64,000 nucleotides of DNA from Pyropia yezoensis (lineage: Eukaryota; Rhodophyta; Bangiophyceae; Bangiales; Bangiaceae), in contig CM020618.1 of assembly GCA_009829735.1 (NCBI GenBank), positions 934,038 to 998,037 on the forward strand, read 5' to 3'. Below, one piece after another: positions 1 to 12,200 of the stretch. The position numbers were made by a program, and so were the translations under genes. Under the pieces are notes generated by a model that was not told the DNA's origin, did not search any database, and saw nothing but the letters and a program-made list of their open reading frames with translations. Numbering within the stretch: position 1 is the stretch's first letter; every line of letters starts with the position of its first letter.

Positions 1-3000
1 TGTCATGCGCTACATTGGCTTGCATTTCCCTGCAACTGCGTTGCGTTGGCTTGCAGCTATCTGCACTGTCTTGCATATTCACCAGTGTTCTACGCGCTAC
101 GCACGTTTCGCAAGTTCTTCTGGATCTTTTTCTTGTCGAGCTGGCGTCCTCCCTTCCCTTTCCACCCCCCGCACCCCCCCGGCTTCCCTCCATCGCCTCT
201 CCTGCTTCCCCGCACCCACGCTCTTCCTTTTCCGCTTACTCTTCTTGTCCATCACTCAGGTATGTACGGAGGATGCCATGGTGGTGCATGTGGGTGGATC
301 GGCTGGACCGAGCTGCTCTGGTGATGTACGTGGGTGTGTGCGCGGGGGGCTGCTCGCGCGGTGGTACGAGAGGGCGTGTGGGAGGGTGGCAGTTGCCGTG
401 GTGGTGGCGGTAGGAAGTCGATACACATGGGGGTGCCATACATGCACAGTTCCATGTCATGCGCTACATTGGCTTGCATTTCCCTGCAACTGCGTTGCGT
501 TGGCTTGCAGCTATCTGCACTGTCTTGCATATTCACCAGTGTTCTACGCGCTACGCACGTTTCGCAAGTTCTTCTGGATCTTTTTCTTGTCGAGCTGGCG
601 TCCTCCCTTCCCTTTCCACCCCCGCACCCCCCCGGCTTCCCTCCATCGCCTCTCCTGCTTCCCCGCACCCACGCTCTTCCTTTTCCGCTTACTCTTCTTG
701 TCCATCACTCAGGTATGTACGGAGGATGCCATGGGTGGTGCATGTGGGTGGATCGGCTGGACGGAGCTGCTCTGGTGATGTACGTGGGTGTGTGCGCGGG
801 GGGCTGCTCGCGCGGTGGTACGAGAGGGCGTGTGGGAGGGTGGCAGTTGCCGTGGTGGTGGCGGTAGGAAGTCGATACACATGGGGGTGCCATACATGCA
901 CAGTTCCATGTCATGCGCTACATTGGCTTGCATTTCCCTGCAACTGCGTTGCGTTGGCTTGCAGCTATCTGCACTGTCTTGCATATTCACCAGTGTTCTA
1001 CGCGCTACGCACGTTTCGCAAGTTCTTCTGGATCTTTTTCTTGTCGAGCTGGCGTCCTCCCTTCCCTTTCCACCCCCCGCACCCCCCCGGCTTCCCTCCA
1101 TCGCCTCTCCTGCTTCCCCGCACCCACGCTCTTCCTTTTCCGCTTACTCTTCTTGTCCATCACTCAGGTATGTACGGAGGATGCCATGGGTGGTGCATGT
1201 GGGTGGATCGGCTGGATGGAGCTGCTCTGGTGATGTACGTGGTGTGTGCGCGGGGGGCTGCTCGCGCGGTGGTACGAGAGGGCGTGTGGGAGGGTGGCAG
1301 TTGCCGTGGTGGTGGCGGTAGGAAGTCGATACACATGGGGGTGCCATACATGCACAGTTCCATGTCATGCGCTACATTGGCTTGCATTTCCCTGCAACTG
1401 CGTTGCGTTGGCTTGCAGCTATCTGCACTGTCTTGCATATTCACCAGTGTTCTACGCGCTACGCACGTTTCGCAAGTTCTTCTGGATCTTTTTCTTGTCG
1501 AGCTGGCGTCCTCCCTTCCCTTTCCACCCCCCGCACCCCCCCGGCTTCCCTCCATCGCCTCTCCTGCTTCCCCGCACCCACGCTCTTCCTTTTCCGCTTA
1601 CTCTTCTTGTCCATCACTCAGGTATGTACGGAGGATGCCATGGGTGGTGCATGTGGGTGGATCGGCTGGACCGAGCTGCTCTGGTGATGTACGTGGGTGT
1701 GTGCGCGGGGGGCTGCTCGCGCGGTGGTACGAGAGGGCGTGTGGGAGGGTGGCAGTTGCCGTGGTGGTGGCGGTAGGAAGTCGATACACATGGGGGTGCC
1801 ATACATGCACAGTTCCATGTCATGCGCTACATTGGCTTGCATTTCCCTGCAACTGCGTTGCGTTGGCTTGCAGCTATCTGCACTGTCTTGCATATTCACC
1901 AGTGTTCTACGCGCTACGCACGTTTCGCAAGTTCTTCTGGATCTTTTTCTTGTCGAGCTGGCGTCCTCCCTTCCCTTTCCACCCCCCGCACCCCCCCGGC
2001 TTCCCTCCATCGCCTCTCCTGCTTCCCCGCACCCACGCTCTTCCTTTTCCGCTTACTCTTCTTGTCCATCACTCAGGTATGTACGGAGGATGCCATGGGT
2101 GGTGCATGTGGGTGGATCGGCTGGACCGAGCTGCTCTGGTGATGTACGTGGGTGTGTGCGCGGGGGGCTGCTCGCGCGGTGGTACGAGAGGGCGTGTGGG
2201 AGGGTGGCAGTTGCCGTGGTGGTGGCGGTAGGAAGTCGATACACATGGGGGTGCCATACATGCACAGTTCCATGTCATGCGCTACATTGGCTTGCATTTC
2301 CCTGCAACTGCGTTGCGTTGGCTTGCAGCTATCTGCACTGTCTTGCATATTCACCAGTGTTCTACGCGCTACGCACGTTTCGCAAGTTCTTCTGGATCTT
2401 TTTCTTGTCGAGCTGGCGTCCTCCCTTCCCTTTCCACCCCCCGCACCCCCCCGGCTTCCCTCCATCGCCTCTCCTGCTTCCCCGCACCCACGCTCTTCCT
2501 TTTCCGCTTACTCTTCTTGTCCATCACTCAGGTATGTACGGAGGATGCCATGGGTGGTGCATGTGGGTGGATCGGCTGGACGGAGCTGCTCTGGTGATGT
2601 ACGTGGGTGTGTGCGCGGGGGGCTGCTCGCGCGTGGTACGAGAGGGCGTGTGGAGGGTGGCAGTTGCCGTGGTGGTGGCGGTAGGAAGTCGATACACATG
2701 GGGTGCCATACATGCACAGTTCCATGTCATGCGCTACATTGGCTTGCATTTCCCTGCAACTGCGTTGCGTTGGCTTGCAGCTATCTGCACTGTCTTGCAT
2801 ATTCACCAGTGTTCTACGCGCTACGCACGTTTCGCAAGTTCTTCTGGATCTTTTTCTTGTCGAGCTGGCGTCCTCCCTTCCCTTTCCACCCCCCGCACCC
2901 CCCGGCTTCCCTCCATCGCCTCTCCTGCTTCCCCGCACCCACGCTCTTCCTTTTCCGCTTACTCTTCTTGTCCATCACTCAGGTATGTACGGAGGATGCC

Positions 3001-5785
3001 ATGGGTGGTGCATGTGGGTGGATCGGCTGGATGGAAGCTGCTCTGGTGATGTACGTGGGTGTGTGCGCGGGGGGCTGCTCGCGCGGTGGTACGAGAGGGC
3101 GTGTGGGAGGGTGGCAGTTGCCGTGGTGGGCGGTAGGAAGTCGATACACATGGGGGTGCCATACATGCACAGTTCCATGTCATGCGCTACATTGGCTTGC
3201 ATTTCCCTGCAACTGCGTTGCGTTGGCTTGCAGCTATCTGCACTGTCTTGCATATTCACCAGTGTTCTACGCGCTACGCACGTTTCGCAAGTTCTTCTGG
3301 ATCTTTTTCTTGTCGAGCTGCGTCCTCCCTTCCCTTTCCACCCCCCGCACCCCCCCGGCTTCCCTCCATCGCCTCTCCTGCTTCCCCGCACCCACGCTCT
3401 TCCTTTTCCGCTTACTCTTCTTGTCCATCACTCAGGTATGTACGGAGATGCCATGGGTGGTGCATGTGGGTGGATCGGCTGGACCGAGCTGCTCTGGTGA
3501 TATACGTGGTGTGTGCGCGGGGGGCTGCTCGCGCGGTGGTACGAGAGGCGTGTGGGAGGGTGGCATTGCCGTGGTGGTGGCGGTAGGAAGTCGATACACA
3601 TGGGGGTGCCATACATGCACAGTTCCATGTCATGCGCTACATTGGCTTGCATTTCCCTGCAACTGCGTTGCGTTGGCTTGCAGCTATCTGCACTGTCTTG
3701 CATATTCACCAGTGTTCTACCGCGCTACGCACGTTTCGCAAGTTCTTCTGGATCTTTTCTTGTCGAGCTGGCGTCCTCCCTTCCCTTTCCACCCCCGCAC
3801 CCCCCCGGCTTCCCTCCATCGCCTCTCCTGCTTCCCCGCACCCACGCTCTTCCTTTTCCGCTTACTCTTCTTGTCCATCACTCAGGTATGTACGGAGGAT
3901 GCCATGGGTGGTGCATGTGGGTGGATCGGCTGGACGGAGCTGCTCTGGTGATGTACGTGGTGTGTGCGCGGGGGCTGCTCGCGCGGTGGTACGAGAGGGC
4001 GTGTGGGAGGGTGGCAGTTGCCGTGGTGGTGGCGGTAGGAAGTCGATACACATGGGGGTGCCATACATGCACAGTTCCATGTCATGCGCTACATTGGCTT
4101 GCATTTCCCTGCAACTGCGTTGCGTTGGCTTGCAGCTATCTGCACTGTCTTGCATATTCACCAGTGTTCTACGCGCTACGCACGTTTCGCAAGTTCTTCT
4201 GGATCTTTTTCTTGTCGAGCTGGCGTCCTCCCTTCCCTTTCCACCCCCCGCACCCCCCCGGCTTCCCTCCATCGCCTCTCCTGCTTCCCCGCACCCACGC
4301 TCTTCCTTTTCCGCTTACTCTTCTTGTCCATCACTCAGGTATGTACGGAGGATGCCATGGGGGGTGCATGTGGGTGGATCGGCTGGACCGAGCTGCTCTG
4401 GTGATGTACGTGGGTGTGTGCGCGGGGGGCTGCTCGCGCGGTGGTACGAGAGGGCGTGTGGGAGGGTGGCAGTTGCCGTGGTGGTGGCGGTAGGAAGTCG
4501 ATACACATGGGGGTGCCATACATGCACAGTTCCATGTCATGCGCTACATTGGCTTGCATTTCCCTGCAACTGCGTTGCGTTGGCTTGCAGCTATCTGCAC
4601 TGTCTTGCATATTCACCAGTGTTCTACGCGCTACGCACGTTTCGCAAGTTCTTCTGGATCTTTTTCTTGTCGAGCTGGCGTCCTCCCTTCCCTTTCCACC
4701 CCCCGCACCCCCCCGGCTTCCCTCCATCGCCTCTCCTGCTTCCCCGCACCCACGCTCTTCCTTTTCCGCTTACTCTTCTTGTCCATCACTCAGGTATGTA
4801 CGGAGGATGCCATGGGTGGTGCATGTGGGTGGATCGGCTGGACCGAGCTGCTCTGGTGATGTACGTGGGGTGTGTGCGCGGGGGGGGGCTGCTCGCGCGG
4901 TGGTACGAGAGGGCGTGTGGGAGGGTGGCAGTTGCCGTGGTGGTGGCGGTAGGAAGTCGATACACATGGGGGTGCCATACATGCACAGTTCCATGTCATG
5001 CGCTACATTGGCTTGCATTTCCCTGCAACTGCGTTGCGTTGGCTTGCAGCTATCTGCACTGTCTTGCATATTCACCAGTGTTCTACGCGCTACGCACGTT
5101 TCGCAAGTTCTTCTGGATCTTTTTCTTGTCGAGCTGGCGTCCTCCCTTCCCTTTCCACCCCCGCACCCCCCGGCTTCCCTCCATCGCCTCTCCTGCTTCC
5201 CCGCACCCACGCTCTTCCTTTTCCGCTTACTCTTCTTGTCCATCACTCAGGTATGTACGGAGGATGCCATGGGTGGTGCATGTGGGTGGATCGGCTGGAC
5301 CGAGCTGCTCTGGTGATGTACGTGGGTGTGTGCGCGGGGGGCTGCTCGCGCGGTGGTACGAGAGGGCGTGTGGAGGGTGGCAGTTGCCGTGGTGGTGGCG
5401 GTAGGAAGTCGATACACATGGGGGTGCCATACATGCACAGTTCCATGTCATGCGCTACATTGGCTTGCATTTCCCTGCAACTGCGTTGCGTTGGCTTGCA
5501 GCTATCTGCACTGTCTTGCATATTCACCAGTGTTCTACGCGCTACGCACGTTTCGCAAGTTCTTCTGGATCTTTTTCTTGTCGAGCTGGCGTCCTCCCTT
5601 CCCTTTCCACCCCCGCACCCCCCCGGCTTCCCTCCATCGCCTCTCCTGCTTCCCCGCACCCACGCTCTTCCTTTTCCGCTTACTCTTCTTGTCCATCACT
5701 CAGGTATGTACGGAGGATGCCATGGGTGGTGCATGTGGGTGGATCGGCTGGACCGAGCTGCTCTGGTGATGTACGTGGGTGTGTG
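1..5785 (+). repeat. 454-bp satellite array A (12 full copies plus a partial)
   Basis: Tandem monomers begin at 1, 455, 909, 1363, 1818, 2273, 2725, 3178, 3628, 4080, 4535, 4994 and 5446; the last is cut by the gap at 5786. The modal length is 454-455 bp, and copies differ mainly by single-base changes and length changes in C or G runs. Each monomer carries a pyrimidine-rich stretch of about 130 bp that ends in a CAG/GTATGT sequence, followed by a G-rich half. Copies between 2600 and 3800 carry extra one-base deletions, which look like consensus errors. No gene is supported. Long open frames exist only because the unit is GC-rich and poor in stop codons. Known satellites of this kind mark heterochromatin, centromeres or subtelomeres; which applies here is not visible. 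Confidence 0.97.
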
Positions 5786-6285
5786 NNNNNNNNNNNNNNN
5801 NNNNNNNNNNNNNNNNNNNNNNNNNNNNNNNNNNNNNNNNNNNNNNNNNNNNNNNNNNNNNNNNNNNNNNNNNNNNNNNNNNNNNNNNNNNNNNNNNNNN
5901 NNNNNNNNNNNNNNNNNNNNNNNNNNNNNNNNNNNNNNNNNNNNNNNNNNNNNNNNNNNNNNNNNNNNNNNNNNNNNNNNNNNNNNNNNNNNNNNNNNNN
6001 NNNNNNNNNNNNNNNNNNNNNNNNNNNNNNNNNNNNNNNNNNNNNNNNNNNNNNNNNNNNNNNNNNNNNNNNNNNNNNNNNNNNNNNNNNNNNNNNNNNN
6101 NNNNNNNNNNNNNNNNNNNNNNNNNNNNNNNNNNNNNNNNNNNNNNNNNNNNNNNNNNNNNNNNNNNNNNNNNNNNNNNNNNNNNNNNNNNNNNNNNNNN
6201 NNNNNNNNNNNNNNNNNNNNNNNNNNNNNNNNNNNNNNNNNNNNNNNNNNNNNNNNNNNNNNNNNNNNNNNNNNNNNNNNNNNNN
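5786..6285. other. Assembly gap, 500 N
   Basis: Exactly 500 N, as in the three other gaps of the window, so the length is a placeholder. The satellite is in plus orientation on the left and minus orientation on the right. Confidence 0.99.
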
Positions 6286-9200
6286 AGCAGCCCCCGCGCA
6301 CACACCCACGTACATCACCAGAGCAGCTCCGGTCCAGCCGATCCACCCACATGCACCACCCATGGCATCCTCCGTACATACCTGAGTGATGGACAAGAAG
6401 AGTAAGCGGAAAAGGAAGAGCGTGGGTGCGGGGAAGCAGGAGAGGCGATGGAGGGAAGCCGGGGGGGTGCGGGGGGTGGAAAGGGAAGGGAGGACGCCAG
6501 CTCGACAAGAAAAAGATCCAGAAGAACTTGCGAAACGTGCGTAGCGCGTAGAACACTGGTGAATATGCAAGACAGTGCAGATAGCTGCAAGCCAACGCAA
6601 CGCAGTTGCAGGGAAATGCAAGCCAATGTAGCGCATGACATGGAACTGTGCATGTATGGCACCCCCATGTGTATCGACTTCCTACCGCCACCACCACGGC
6701 AACTGCCACCCACACGCCTCTCGTACCACCGCGCGAGCAGCCCCCCGCGCACACACCACGTACATCACCAGAGCAGCGGTCCAGCCGATCCACCCACATG
6801 CACCACCCATGGCATCCCTCCGTACATACCTGAGTGATGGACAAGAAGAGTAAGCGGAAAAGGAAGAGCGTGGGTGCGGGGAAGCAGGAGAGGCGATGGA
6901 GGGAAGCCGGGGGGGTGCGGGGGGTGGAAAGGGAAGGGAGGACGCCAGCTCGACAAGAAAAAGATCCAGAAGAACTTGCGAAACGTGCGTAGCGCGTAGA
7001 ACACTGGTGAATATGCAAGACAGTGCAGATAGCTGCAAGCCAACGCAACGCAGTTGCAGGGAAATGCAAGCCAATGTAGCGCATGACATGGAACTGTGCA
7101 TGTATGGCACCCCCATGTGTATCGACTTCCTACCGCCACCACCACGGCAACTGCCACCCTCCCACACGCCCTCTCGTACCACCGCGCGAGCAGCCCCCCG
7201 CGCACACACCCACGTACATCACCAGAGCAGCTCGGTCCAGCCGATCCACCCACATGCACCACCCATGGCATCCTCCGTACATACCTGAGTGATGGACAAG
7301 AAGAGTAAGCGGAAAAGGAAGAGCGTGGGTGCGGGGAAGCAGGAGAGGCGATGGAGGGAAGCCGGGGGGTGCGGGGGGTGGAAAGGGAAGGGAGGACGCC
7401 AGCTCGACAAGAAAAAGATCCAGAAGAACTTGCGAAACGTGCGTAGCGCGTAGAACACTGGTGAATATGCAAGACAGTGCAGATAGCTGCAAGCCAACGC
7501 AACGCAGTTGCAGGGAAATGCAAGCCAATGTAGCGCATGACATGGAACTGTGCAAGATCCAGGCACCCCCACTGTGCGTACGTCGACTCCTACCGCCACC
7601 ACTGGTGAGGCAATGCTGCCAGTCCAGATCTGCAAGCGCCACGCAACGCAGTTGCACCAACCGCGCATGAGCATGTATGGCACCCCCATGTGTATCGACT
7701 TCCTACCGCCACCACCACGGCAACTGCCACCCTCCCACACGCCCTCTCGTACCACCGCGCGAGCAGCCCCCGCGCACACACCCACGTACATCACCAGAGC
7801 AGCTCCATCCAGCCGATCCACCCACATGCACCACCCATGGCATCCTCCGTACATACCTGAGTGATGGACAAGAAGAGTAAGCGGAAAAGGAAGAGCGTGG
7901 GTGCGGGGAAGCAGGAGAGGCGAGCGTGGAGGAAGCCGGAAGCAGGTGCGCGGTGGAGTGGAAAGGGGGTGTAGGGGGTGGAAAGGGAGGGAGGACGCCA
8001 GCTCGACAAGAAAAAGATCCAGAAGAACTTGCGAAACGTGCGTAGCGCGTAGAACACTGGTGAATATGCAAGACAGTGCAGATAGCTGCAAGCCAACGCA
8101 ACGCAGTTGCAGGGAAATGCAAGCCAATGTAGCGCATGACATGGAACTGTGCATGTATGGCACCCCCATGTGTATCGACTTCCTACCGCCACCACCACGG
8201 CAACTGCCACCCTCCCACACGCCCTCTCGTACCACCGCGCGAGCAGCCCCCCGCGCACACACCCACGTACATCACCAGAGCAGCTCGGTCCAGCCGATCC
8301 ACCCACATGCACCACCCATGGCATCCTCCGTACATACCTGAGTGATGGACAAGAAGAGTAAGCGGAAAAGGAAGAGCGTGGGTGCGGGGAAGCAGGAGAG
8401 GCGATGGAGGGAAGCCGGGGGGGTGCGGGGGGTGGAAAGGGAAGGGAGGACGCCAGCTCGACAAGAAAAAGATCCAGAAGAACTTGCGAAACGTGCGTAG
8501 CGCGTAGAACACTGGTGAATATGCAAGACAGTGCAGATAGCTGCAAGCCAACGCAACGCAGTTGCAGGGAAATGCAAGCCAATGTAGCGCATGACATGGA
8601 ACTGTGCATGTATGGCACCCCCATGTGTATCGACTTCCTACCGCCACCACCACGGCAACTGCCACCCTCCCACACGCCCTCTCGTACCACCGCGCGAGCA
8701 GCCCCCCGCGCACACACCCACGTACATCACCAGAGCAGCTCCGTCCAGCCGATCCACCCACATGCACCACCCATGGCATCCTCCGTACATACCTGAGTGA
8801 TGGACAAGAAGAGTAAGCGGAAAAGGAAGAGCGTGGGTGCGGGGAAGCAGGAGAGGCGATGGAGGGAAGCCGGGGGGGTGCGGGGGTGGAAAGGGAAGGG
8901 AGGACGCCAGCTCGACAAGAAAAAGATCCAGAAGAACTTGCGAAACGTGCGTAGCGCGTAGAACACTGGTGAATATGCAAGACAGTGCAGATAGCTGCAA
9001 GCCAACGCAACGCAGTTGCAGGGAAATGCAAGCCAATGTAGCGCATGACATGGAACTGTGCATGTATGGCACCCCCATGTGTATCGACTTCCTACCGCCA
9101 CCACCACGGCAACTGCCACCCTCCCACACGCCCTCTCGTACCACCGCGCGAGCAGCCCCCGCGCACACACCCACGTACATCACCAGAGCAGCTCGTCCAG

Positions 9201-12200
9201 CCGATCCACCCACATGCACCACCCATGGCATCCTCCGTACATACCTGAGTGATGGACAAGAAGAGTAAGCGGAAAAGGAAGAGCGTGGGTGCGGGGAAGC
9301 AGGAGAGGCGATGGAGGGAAGCCGGGGGGGTGCGGGGGTGGAAAGGGAAGGGAGGACGCCAGCTCGACAAGAAAAAGATCCAGAAGAACTTGCGAAACGT
9401 GCGTAGCGCGTAGAACACTGGTGAATATGCAAGACAGTGCAGATAGCTGCAAGCCAACGCAACGCAGTTGCAGGGAAATGCAAGCCAATGTAGCGCATGA
9501 CATGGAACTGTGCATGTATGGCACCCCCATGTGTATCGACTTCCTACCGCCACCACCACGGCAACTGCCACCCTCCCACACGCCCTCTCGTACCACCGCG
9601 CGAGCAGCCCCCCGCGCACACACCCACGTACATCACCAGAGCAGCTCCGTCCAGCCGATCCACCCACATGCACCACCCATGGCATCCTCCGTACATACCT
9701 GAGTGATGGACAAGAAGAGTAAGCGGAAAAGGAAGAGCGTGGGTGCGGGGAAGCAGGAGAGGCGATGGAGGGAAGCCGGGGGGGTGCGGGGGGTGGAAAG
9801 GGAAGGGAGGACGCCAGCTCGACAAGAAAAAGATCCAGAAGAACTTGCGAAACGTGCGTAGCGCGTAGAACACTGGTGAATATGCAAGACAGTGCAGATA
9901 GCTGCAAGCCAACGCAACGCAGTTGCAGGGAAATGCAAGCCAATGTAGCGCATGACATGGAACTGTGCATGTATGGCACCCCCATGTGTATCGACTTCCT
10001 ACCGCCACCACCACGGCAACTGCCACCCTCCCACACGCCCTCTCGTACCACCGCGCGAGCAGCCCCCCGCGCACACACCCACGTACATCACCAGAGCAGC
10101 TCCGTCCAGCCGATCCACCCACATGCACCACCCATGGCATCCTCCGTACATACCTGAGTGATGGACAAGAAGAGTAAGCGGAAAAGGAAGAGCGTGGGTG
10201 CGGGGAAGCAGGAGAGGCGATGGAGGGAAGCCGGGGGGGTGCGGGGGGTGGAAAGGGAAGGGAGGACGCCAGCTCGACAAGAAAAAGATCCAGAAGAACT
10301 TGCGAAACGTGCGTAGCGCGTAGAACACTGGTGAATATGCAAGACAGTGCAGATAGCTGCAAGCCAACGCAACGCAGTTGCAGGGAAATGCAAGCCAATG
10401 TAGCGCATGACATGGAACTGTGCATGTATGGCACCCCCATGTGTATCGACTTCCTACCGCCACCACCACGGCAACTGCCACCCTCCCACACGCCCTCTCG
10501 TACCACCGCGCGAGCAGCCCCCCGCGCACACACCCACGTACATCACCAGAGCAGCTCGGTCCAGCCGATCCACCCACATGCACCACCCATGGCATCCTCC
10601 GTACATACCTGAGTGATGGACAAGAAGAGTAAGCGGAAAAGGAAGAGCGTGGGTGCGGGGAAGCAGGAGAGGCGATGGAGGGAAGCCGGGGGGTGCGGGG
10701 GGTGGAAAGGGAAGGGAGGACGCCAGCTCGACAAGAAAAAGATCCAGAAGAACTTGCGAAACGTGCGTAGCGCGTAGAACACTGGTGAATATGCAAGACA
10801 GTGCAGATAGCTGCAAGCCAACGCAACGCAGTTGCAGGGAAATGCAAGCCAATGTAGCGCATGACATGGAACTGTGCATGTATGGCACCCCCATGTGTAT
10901 CGACTTCCTACCGCCACCACCACGGCAACTGCCACCCTCCCACACGCCCTCTCGTACCACCGCGCGAGCAGCCCCCCGCGCACACACCCACGTACATCAC
11001 CAGAGCAGCTCGTCCAGCCGATCCACCCACATGCACCACCCATGGCATCCTCCGTACATACCTGAGTGATGGACAAGAAGAGTAAGCGGAAAAGGAAGAG
11101 CGTGGGTGCGGGGAAGCAGGAGAGGCGATGGAGGGAAGCCGGGGGGTGCGGGGGGTGGAAAGGGAAGGGAGGACGCCAGCTCGACAAGAAAAAGATCCAG
11201 AAGAACTTGCGAAACGTGCGTAGCGCGTAGAACACTGGTGAATATGCAAGACAGTGCAGATAGCTGCAAGCCAACGCAACGCAGTTGCAGGGAAATGCAA
11301 GCCAATGTAGCGCATGACATGGAACTGTGCATGTATGGCACCCCCATGTGTATCGACTTCCTACCGCCACCACCACGGCAACTGCCACCCTCCCACACGC
11401 CCTCTCGTACCACCGCGCGAGCAGCCCCCCGCGCACACACCCACGTACATCACCAGAGCAGCTCGGTCCAGCCGATCCACCCACATGCACCACCCATGGC
11501 ATCCTCCGTACATACCTGAGTGATGGACAAGAAGAGTAAGCGGAAAAGGAAGAGCGTGGGTGCGGGGAAGCAGGAGAGGCGATGGAGGGAAGCCGGGGGG
11601 TGCGGGGGTGGAAAGGGAAGGGAGGACGCCAGCTCGACAAGAAAAAGATCCAGAAGAACTTGCGAAACGTGCGTAGCGCGTAGAACACTGGTGAATATGC
11701 AAGACAGTGCAGATAGCTGCAAGCCAACGCAACGCAGTTGCAGGGAAATGCAAGCCAATGTAGCGCATGACATGGAACTGTGCATGTATGGCACCCCCAT
11801 GTGTATCGACTTCCTACCGCCACCACCACGGCAACTGCCACCCTCCCACACGCCCTCTCGTACCACCGCGCGAGCAGCCCCCCGCGCACACACCCACGTA
11901 CATCACCAGAGCAGCTCGTCCAGCCGATCCACCCACATGCACCACCCATGGCATCCTCCGTACATACCTGAGTGATGGACAAGAAGAGTAAGCGGAAAAG
12001 GAAGAGCGTGGGTGCGGGGAAGCAGGAGAGGCGATGGAGGGAAGCCGGGGGGTGCGGGGGTGGAAAGGGAAGGGAGGACGCCAGCTCGACAAGAAAAAGA
12101 TCCAGAAGAACTTGCGAAACGTGCGTAGCGCGTAGAACACTGGTGAATATGCAAGACAGTGCAGATAGCTGCAAGCCAACGCAACGCAGTTGCAGGGAAA

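Noticed and set aside
5450..6636. ORFs that read across runs of N
   Set aside because: Open only because unknown bases cannot form stops; the gap length is a placeholder. The same holds at the other three gaps.
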